The translations under genes and the position numbers were made by a program. Shown here piece after piece: positions 57,720 to 64,000 of a stretch of DNA of 64,000 bases. Below the pieces are notes generated by a model. The model did no database searches and was not told where the DNA came from. It saw only the letters and a program-made list of their open reading frames with translations. The first letter of the stretch is position 1. The number at the start of each line of letters is the position of its first letter. Source of the stretch: Isoetes taiwanensis (lineage: Eukaryota; Streptophyta; Lycopodiopsida; Isoetales; Isoetaceae); assembly GCA_021234155.1 (NCBI GenBank), contig JAJEKV010000031.1, positions 1,297,614 through 1,361,613 of the forward strand, in the 5' to 3' direction.

Positions 57720-59043
57720 TAAGGCAAGGTTAGATGATCCATTAGACTTCTCTGTTTCTCCATCAGACGTGCTGATCTTCTAGGTTCAACAACAGGTATA
57801 ACAGGTGCTGCAACCGGTTCTGCAACAATTTGTTTCTCCTTGAGACGTGCTGATCTCCTAGGTTCAACAACAGGAGGTATAGCAGGTGCTACGATAGGTG
57901 CTGTAACAGGTGCTGGATCAGGTGCTACAGTACCTTCATGTGTGCTGGACTCCCCCTGAAAGGAACCAACCTGCTCATGGACCATAGGGCGAGTGGGATT
58001 GGGATCATCCCGTGTCACTACTTCAGGCAAATGTGAGTTTACTGGAGAAACCACTAGAGAGGGAGAGAAAGGTCTACCAACAACTGCTATCAGATCTCCA
58101 ACATCCAAGCTGCTATCATTGTGAACTGCTAGAAGAATCACTCGAAGATATACCATCATACACAGCATCTTCAATGAACTGAACTGACCTGCTTACAATA
58201 ACCTGCTTGTTGGAAGGATCATACAACTTGTAACCTTTCTGATTTTCTGGATACCCAATGAAGGTGGCTTTGACAGCCCTGTCATGCAACTTCCCATACT
58301 TTTTCAGCTTCTCAGCAGGTATGGAAGCATAAGCCAAGCATCCAAACACCCTCAAATGAGACGCATTTGGTTTCATTCTCCAAAATGCTTCATAAGGAGT
58401 CACATCCTGGATTGCCTTAGTAGGCGACCTATTTGCCAAATATGCTGCTGTCATCACTGCCTCTCCCCAAAAAGATTCAGGCAGTTGCTTGTGACTCATC
58501 ATAGATCTTGCCAAATTAAGCAAAGATCTATTCCTCCTTTCAGCTACACCATTTTGTGGATGAGCATAAGGAATGATTAACTGTCTTTCAATACCTTCTT
58601 CCATGAGAAACTCATCAAAGGCATTAGAAACATATTCACCTCCATTGTCACTTCTCAACTTTTTTTATTACTAACCCTGCGTGCGCTTTTCTTGATCTTT
58701 GAAGGCCTTGAACTTGCCAAGCATCTCAGATTTGCAGTGCAAAGTATACACCCAAGTGTACTACTGAAATCATCAATTAGGGTCAAGAAATACCTCTTTC
58801 CACCAAGTGAAACATCAGGCATATAGACAAATCAGAATGCAGCAGCTCAAGAGGTTGAGTTGCTCGATGAATAGCCTGCTGTGAAAAAGGCTGTTGAGGT
58901 TGCTTTCCGAGATGGCATGCAACACACTCAAGCTTGACACATTTCAGAGAGGGAATACCTGTAACCATCTTGTTATTGTACAAAGCATGTACGCAGTTGC
59001 CTCCAACATGACCAAAACGAGCATGCCACAGATGCTCGGCCAA
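57720..59043 (-). pseudogene. Copia integrase and linker
   Basis: 59043-58783 carries the GAG-pre-integrase/zinc part (LWHARFGHVGG, CVACHLGKQPQQPF, LHSDL). 58658-58116 carries the integrase core end (RSDNGGEYVSNAF, YAHPQNGVAERRNRSL, MKPNASHLRVFGCLAY, TFIGYPENQKGY). Between them near 58660-58790 the core is damaged. The linker 58174-57719 holds a duplicated VVEPRRSARL.EKQ unit separated by alanine/proline-rich text. Integrase inserts the cDNA into the genome. Confidence 0.85.
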
Positions 59044-59090
59044 AAATCAAAGACATACAAGACCATGTTCAAATCTTATAAACCGAACCA

Positions 59091-60331
59091 TCAAAGACAT
59101 ACAAGCCATTCCGTGCGTCCCCATTGTACCATGAACTCGGGACTTTTCAAGTCAATTCCTTCAAGTGGATTGTTGCCCAGCAGATAGGTTTTGCCATTTC
59201 CGAGGACAATGTGATGGCCCGCTTTATCAAATTCAGCAGCAGACATGATATTAGACTGTAATCCGGGAGCAAACATGATTCCTCACCTTACTAACTATAT
59301 CACAACCATGCAATTGAGAAGCTACAACCCCCTTTCCTGTGATAGGAAGAGAATATCCATCACCCATCTTCACATCACCTCCGTGACGAGGTTCAAGTTC
59401 GGAAACACATCCGAATCTCCAATGAAGTTGAACCGTGGCTCCCGAGTCCAAAATCCAAATCCTTCAGAAGGTGATGGCCACGCTTTGCAAGATTCGATAT
59501 TCAGCATCAAAGTGGCACACGCAACAACACTTGTCTCTCCCCTTAGAGTTGATTAATTGGCTTCTCGTGTCACTACTCTTTGAGCTTTTCTTCTCCTTCT
59601 TACAATTCGAATCAGAGTGACCCTTTTCACCACAATTCCAAAGACTTGAACTCCTTGGATTTCTTACCTTCAGACTTCACATTTTCTGACTTCCTAGAGT
59701 CTTTACTATCAGCAAACTTCTTCTTGGTGTCAGCCCGAGAAGTAGACACAAAATTAGCATGGTCCACTCTCCCATCCCTTTGCTTCTGCACCAACTCCTC
59801 TTGTTGCAGTAGAATGGTTACTTTGGCTATATCAATCTTCTCCTCGTGCACGATCTTGAAGAGATAATATCATACATAAGGAGGAAGACCAACCAAGATA
59901 TCTTGAATCAACTGTTTTTCAGACAGCACTCCACCAGCAGCCATGTAATCCAAGCGCCATTGCTTCATCTGAGTAAGGTATGCCGTGACAGATTTGAAAT
60001 CACCTAATTGGGCATGTCTCATTTTGTTCTGGATCAGCATTTGAGTAGCCATACCCTTGCTATCAAGAGACTTCTCCAAATGAGACCACATCTATTTAAA
60101 CTCAGTAAAATGGTTGATTTCATGACCAATTGTCTCTTCAGCCAACATTTTGACAAGAGCACAAACTTTCTGGTTTACCATGCCAGCATCTGCTGACTTG
60201 GTGCTGATAAAGTCTTCATCAAACACCGCTCCCATGTCACTAAATATCAAATAATTCACCATGAACTTCTTCCAAGTATGGTAATTATTATTAGTGAGTT
60301 TTGCATTCTGTGAGAACTTGAATGGATCCAT
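59091..60331 (-). pseudogene. Copia Gag and protease region
   Basis: 60331-60092 starts MDPFKFSQNAKLTNNNYHTW, and 60091-59870 continues (MRHAQLGDFKSVTAYLTQMK, LVGLPPYV), the UBN2-type Gag of Copia. One stop at about 60092 separates them. 59851-59627 is a basic stretch before an altered zinc-knuckle region. 59451-59251 holds the protease motif DSGAT, and 59276-59091 the following VLGNGKTYLL block. Confidence 0.85.
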
Positions 60332-60663
60332 GAATTTCTCCTGTTTTCAGCAGCCAAAAAGATGGTTGAGAAAACAAATTCGTCACCAAATAAAGCACCC
60401 ACCAGAAAAGTTGAATCTTGAATTTTGTCGCCAAAAAGATCTTGGAAAACTCGAATCTCACACCAGAACTTGCTGGAAAATCCGAATCTCTCTCCCAAAA
60501 CACTTCCTCTAGGCTAAAAAGCAAGAAACTTCTCCAATGCTGCAAATGAGATTTTCCACCACCAAATCTCAGCCAAAGAACTTCTGGAAACGATGGCCAA
60601 TCCAATTTGGATGCTTATCCAATAGCTTGCTCTATTCTTCCCTCAAGAAAGCGTCTGATACCA

Positions 60664-61013
60664 TGATAGAACTAGTGCAAAACCAGCACAAACCCCACAA
60701 GATCGACTCAAGAGATAGAATAGAAGAACAAGAATAACTCTATTGAGAAAAGCAATAGGAAATACAATCTCTACTTCTGAGCATTGCATAGTACATAACA
60801 TACAATCAATATATACAACCAGTGAGACTAAGAATAGTAGTCTACCGTTTAACCACCGCCCACTAATTACGGCACTGATTTAGGGTCGGTGCTCAGTGCT
60901 GACAAAGTGTTGCCTTCTGTACATTTCAGCACCTTCTCAGCACCTGTGTGCTAAGTGCTGAACCACTGCTGTTTCAGCACATTATGCTTAGTCAGCATAT
61001 TTATATTCCAACA
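60664..61013 (-). repeat. Copia 5' LTR
   Basis: 350 bp, partner of 54994-55343. The primer site TGGTATCAGA lies directly inside it on the minus strand (60663-60654). Inverted repeats: GCACTG/CAGTGC (60872-60877, 60894-60899), TCAGCAC/GTGCTGA (60937-60943, 60955-60961) and TGCTG/CAGCA (60967-60979). Confidence 0.92.
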
Positions 61014-61018
61014 ATTAA

Positions 61019-61136
61019 GATATCCCAAGTTCAATAATAATGACTATTGTTGCTTTTCTTATTAGGTTCTAACACAAATCACAAATAGGGGCATGCGTTT
61101 CTATAGACCTTTCATATAAGATCGGGCACACGTATT
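61019..61136. repeat. Second unit of an ancestral ~130-bp tandem repeat
   Basis: 61070-61135 (ACACAAATCACA, GGGGCATG, GTTTCTATAG, CCTTTCATATAAGATCG, GCACACGTATT) matches the sequence split by the CACTA-like element (51680-51705 plus 54946-54985). It serves as the empty-site reference for that insertion. Confidence 0.75.
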
Positions 61137-61470
61137 TTTTTTTTGAAGGATCAGATTAATTAATATTAACACAGAGTAAGTACAAGATGAGCGATACTAG
61201 GGTACTCCTGCCCACCCTGGGGGCATAACTGAGTCCGCATGTACAATATCTCCTGAATGTAAGATGTCATCGTAGGCTTGTTCATCAGCACTTGTAGCAG
61301 TTATTTAGACGTAACCAACCCCTCATAACATGTTCGGATAGGTGTAAATGCTGGGCATCACTAAAAAGTGTGGTCCTCATCTTTAATGACTTCTAGCTGT
61401 CAACATTGTCAAACCCTCTATTCCCGCTCTTGCCATGTCGATCTGTATGCCTCAATTCTAAGGTAGTATG
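61137..61470 (-). mobile_element. Probable 3' fragment of an L1-like LINE
   Basis: A T-run at 61137-61145 is followed by the minus-strand terminus TTAATTAATCTGATCCTTC, close to the terminus of the full-length LINE at 38.8 kb (CTTTCCTTC before the A-run). No protein motif is recognisable in the ~300 bp body. The outer limit is uncertain. Confidence 0.5.
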
Positions 61471-61796
61471 CTCATGTACGAGTTGAGGGCAATCACTCTA
61501 AATCCAACAAGGTTGTTGGAGGAACAGAAGGGCCCAAGGCATCAGCCGAAGAAATTGCTAGGTTTACCAAATTGGCATTGCAAAGGACACTTTCAATTAT
61601 TGTGCCTGGGGTTATATTTCTATATGCAAGGACTCAAACCATATAATCATGAACATAAAATCACAACCTAACCAACATACCACACGAATTAGGCAACATT
61701 ACTATTACAAGATCATATTAATTTCTAGTTGTCACTTATGAATGAGCTCCATGTCTCATAGTACAGTGAAGGCACACACATAAAGACTCACCAAAA

Positions 61797-61882
61797 TATG
61801 CTCTTTATGCATTAGTTGAAGAACCAAAGTCCCCAGCTTCTCGTGGACGTCAAAATACCATCTGTCTATCTGTCTGTCTATC
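61797..61882 (+). mobile_element. LINE 3' relic with (TCTG/TCTA)n tail
   Basis: CTCGTGGACGTCAAAATACC at 61840-61859 parallels the terminal block of the simple-tail LINE family. It is followed by TCTGTCTATCTGTCTGTC, a tetranucleotide tail unlike the TTCC and CAATT tails of other members. Confidence 0.55.
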
Positions 61883-61988
61883 TGTACGCCCGCCTGCCTG
61901 ATTGCTTACTTGTCCATCTGTCTAGAATGGGAACAAAAGCTGGATGTAGGAGGTTGGCAGCAGCATGGCCAAGCAATCGAAGTGCAAG

Positions 61989-62460
61989 ATGAATGAATGT
62001 ATTTTGTCCATGTTAACCAATTGTTCCATGGGATCCAAAGCAAAGAGAACATCAAGCGTATTACTGTCACGATTAAAAAAACCCTCGCCCGGAAGGGTTT
62101 TCGAGGGAATAACCTTAGCAGTAATAAGCAGCTGATAAACTGTACAATGATATATTAGGGTACATTTCAATGCCATGCTGGGGGACATATCTGAATGTGC
62201 ATATCCATGATCACTTGAAGATATGATTTCAGTAACCCCACTAATGTCGTATCTAATAGCTCATGTAACAGTGGTGGCCAGGTGGTTAGTGGGACTAACT
62301 CAACATAGTGTGCTCGAATATGGCCGAAATCCTGGACGATGCTGAAGGGCATGGCATTCATCCTCAATGGCTCCATGCTGGTAAGATTGACACACCATGT
62401 CCTCACGTGCCTCCTGAATCCATTTGCCTGGCTCAATACAAAGGCGATGTGCACCTATGC
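61989..62460 (-). mobile_element. Simple-tail LINE family, minus-strand 3' fragment
   Basis: The minus-strand frame 62454-62167 aligns in order with the ORF2 end of the copy at 23.2 kb (IRAHYVEL versus IWARYIPL; ICPPAWH versus LCPRLAAG). The 3' UTR keeps the hairpin block (62104-62071). The terminus is followed by an ATTC-type tail at 62001-61989. It is 5'-truncated and non-coding now. Confidence 0.6.
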
Positions 62461-63129
62461 AAATGGAAGCTATAGAGAATTCACTACCATTTTTTTCAGA
62501 GAATCGTGGAACTAAAGGTTGGAACTGCTAGCGAAAATCGTGTCTAGTGAACTTTAAAGTTAAAAAAAACTTCAACCACCTTAAGACACCACAATTTCTT
62601 AAAATAGCTCATTTGATCTTCATGGATGATAAAATCCTATCCAATTCTTAAACATGCTTAAGTTCAAATGCTTAAAAATATAATGCATAGAAGTAAATCC
62701 TCGCTTATTGATAATGTACCAATAGTAAACTCCCTACATGATCATCCACCCATTACTAGTATAATTCTCCCCCTTAATTATGGCAGCATCAAGTATGACA
62801 CAAATACCATTCCAAATTTTCGTGTATTTAGCATGTTATTAATTGAAGATAACATTTCAATAGCATAAATTCACTACATTGTGTTCGAATGTTGCATATT
62901 ACAAAGCTTGATGTTGGGGTTGCCTATATAAGTCTTGCATTAACAATATATGTTTTTTTGTTCTTTGTGCTTAGCGTTTGGCACTTGTTATTGGTTAGAT
63001 AGAATGATTTTCTTAGCCACTTTCATATAAAAAATTATTTAATCCCTTGACATTCCAACGGAACTGCAAAGTTCTTAAACTTTGAATTATTTAATCCCTG
63101 ACATTCCAATGAAACTGCAAAATGTGGAT
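62461..63129. other. No gene recognised; includes EF-hand gene 3' flank
   Basis: AT-rich spacer; the right edge is presumably 3' UTR of the EF-hand gene. A ~45-bp near-duplicate (TTTAATCCCTTGACATTCCAA, shortened here, and its partner) occurs at about 63038 and 63090. Confidence 0.45.
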
Positions 63130-63558
63130 TTAGTCAAAATGGTGGAGAAAAATATCAGCGTGCTTTTGCAGAGCACCGAGGAGGGTATCGCCCTCTGGCA
63201 CAAGCATGTGAACGGCAATGCCTCCCAGTCCGTCGGCTATGGCCAGAAGCATCGATCTAAGCTGGGCCCTAAATTCCTGCAAATCAACTGCGCCATTATG
63301 GTCTGCATCAAACAGCTCAAAAGCACCCCGGTATGTAACTCTCAGTTCTTCCTCTGTCTTATGCAACGGAACTCCTTGATCGCTTTCTAAGATATCAATA
63401 CTTTCTAGCCATTTTCTCATTTCCAATTCGCACAAAACACCGTCTCTATTCTTGTCTGCTAACTCAAACCATTCCCTGGATAATCTGCTAAATGCGTCCT
63501 CGCTTTCCACAAACTTCTTAATCGCTTCCGCATCCACGAACATAGTAGTTCCCTCCAT
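63130..63558 (-). CDS. EF-hand calcium-binding protein, single exon
   Basis: 142 residues, uninterrupted. Two canonical EF-hand loops are visible: D35-K-N-R-D-G-V-L-C-E-L-E46 and D84-A-D-H-N-G-A-V-D-L-Q-E95, each with Asp at 1, Asp/Asn at 3 and 5, Gly at 6 and Glu at 12. After the second hand comes MLAIADGLGGIAVHM, a block I recall from small plant EF-hand proteins of unknown role that are distinct from calmodulin (four hands). No signal peptide, myristoylation site or membrane segment is visible, so a soluble calcium sensor is inferred. MEGTTMF gives two possible starts (residues 1 and 6). The gene is compact and base composition is GC-richer than the flanks, as expected of coding DNA. A processed (intronless) copy is possible. 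Confidence 0.85.
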   Translation of the reverse strand: MEGTTMFVDAEAIKKFVESEDAFSRLSREWFELADKNRDGVLCELEMRKWLESIDILESDQGVPLHKTEEELRVTYRGAFELFDADHNGAVDLQEFRAQLRSMLLAIADGLGGIAVHMLVPEGDTLLGALQKHADIFLHHFD

Positions 63559-64000
63559 TGTCTTGGCTCACGTGGAATGGGGCTGTCTGGTCTATATGTG
63601 GCGGGAAAAGGCCCATCCTGAAAAGGTCCTTCGGGAAAAGGCATGGTATCCAAGCACCCTTTTTGTGGTTTGTCTATTTTTATCTATTCTTCTATCATAC
63701 GTTATATGTCCATTTGCTGATCATAATTTGCTGATAGCATAATCATCTAGAATGGACTGCATGGCTTTCATTATCATTACAGATACCATCCAGAAATTTT
63801 ATTGGTTGAATGCTTGAACAGTGTGCTCAAAGCCTTTAAGCTAGTAATGTTCAGGTTAGTCTGTCATAATGTTGATAAGATCATGAACGGAGAAAAATGT
63901 CAGGTTATTCATGGTGCAGAGGAGCAACTATCCATTGAATGTTGAATTACTTTTGCTAAATGTACATGAACAAATACAACACAAAGTAGATAAACAACTT
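63559..64000. other. Upstream region of the EF-hand gene
   Basis: Contains a short triplicated word (GGAAAAGG.C, 63600-63645) close to the start codon. No clear TATA box at the expected distance and no second gene. Confidence 0.4.

Larger units (their letters stand above)
54994..61013 (-). mobile_element. Ty1/Copia LTR retrotransposon, decayed
   Basis: Two 350-bp LTRs (54994-55343 and 60664-61013) have TG..CA ends and are flanked by the 5-bp duplication ATTAA (54989-54993, 61014-61018). Reading minus-strand, the order is LTR, primer site, Gag, protease, integrase, RT, RNase H, LTR, the Copia order. A purine stretch (AAGGGAGAG) precedes the 3' LTR, at 55352-55344. Frameshifts and stops occur in most domains. 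The LTRs differ at roughly one position in ten by eye, so the insertion is not recent or the LTRs come from different templates. Confidence 0.93.

Overview
The window reads as nuclear DNA of a land plant with a large, repeat-rich, gene-poor genome. The evidence is intron-containing genes with GT-AG junctions, a plant-type RABD/Rab1 GTPase in eight exons, a plant-type EF-hand protein, plant L1-like LINEs, Ty1/Copia and gag-only LTR retrotransposons primed by initiator tRNA-Met, and CACTA- and hAT-like DNA transposons. I cannot fix the lineage; nothing seen separates fern, lycophyte, bryophyte and gymnosperm.

Likely functional host genes are few. A RABD2-type GTPase lies on the minus strand (10412-12169), with all eight coding exons resolved into a 202-residue protein. 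A six-exon plant gene of unknown function lies on the plus strand (26909-28537); it ends in acidic repeats and a DWVIV tail. A single-exon EF-hand gene lies on the minus strand (63130-63558). Two host-gene remnants stand out: three decayed exons of F-actin capping protein alpha inside a CACTA-like transposon, and a broken plastid-targeting-like reading frame at 50954-51373.

The rest is layered mobile DNA. From 1 to 10 kb there is a tRNA-derived SINE, LINE relics and a ~1.05-kb retroposon-like repeat family (second complete copy at 43.7-44.7 kb, both with target-site duplications). From 15.4 to 24.8 kb lie three members of one LINE family. The first is GC-rich on the minus strand. The second is on the plus strand and split by a 1.75-kb hAT-like element with an 8-bp target duplication. 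The third is on the plus strand. Their 3' ends share a small hairpin and end in different simple-sequence tails. From 30.0 to 42.9 kb is a minus-strand gag-only LTR retrotransposon with ~2.3-kb LTRs, one of which holds a 7.9-kb full-length L1-like LINE flanked by 14-bp repeats. From 45.1 to 50.5 kb is a second copy whose 4.3-kb middle has been inverted by breaks in its two LTRs, so its gag now faces the other way. From 51.7 to 61.0 kb a CACTA-like element and a Copia element sit inside what was once a ~130-bp tandem repeat.

The observations I rate highest are: stems in the two Copia LTRs that differ in sequence but keep their pairing; the CACTA element carrying capping-protein exons, with its empty site readable a few kb away; the LTR-to-LTR inversion; a zinc-knuckle frame lesion shared by both gag copies; and the LINE family whose tails change from copy to copy while its 3' hairpin is kept.
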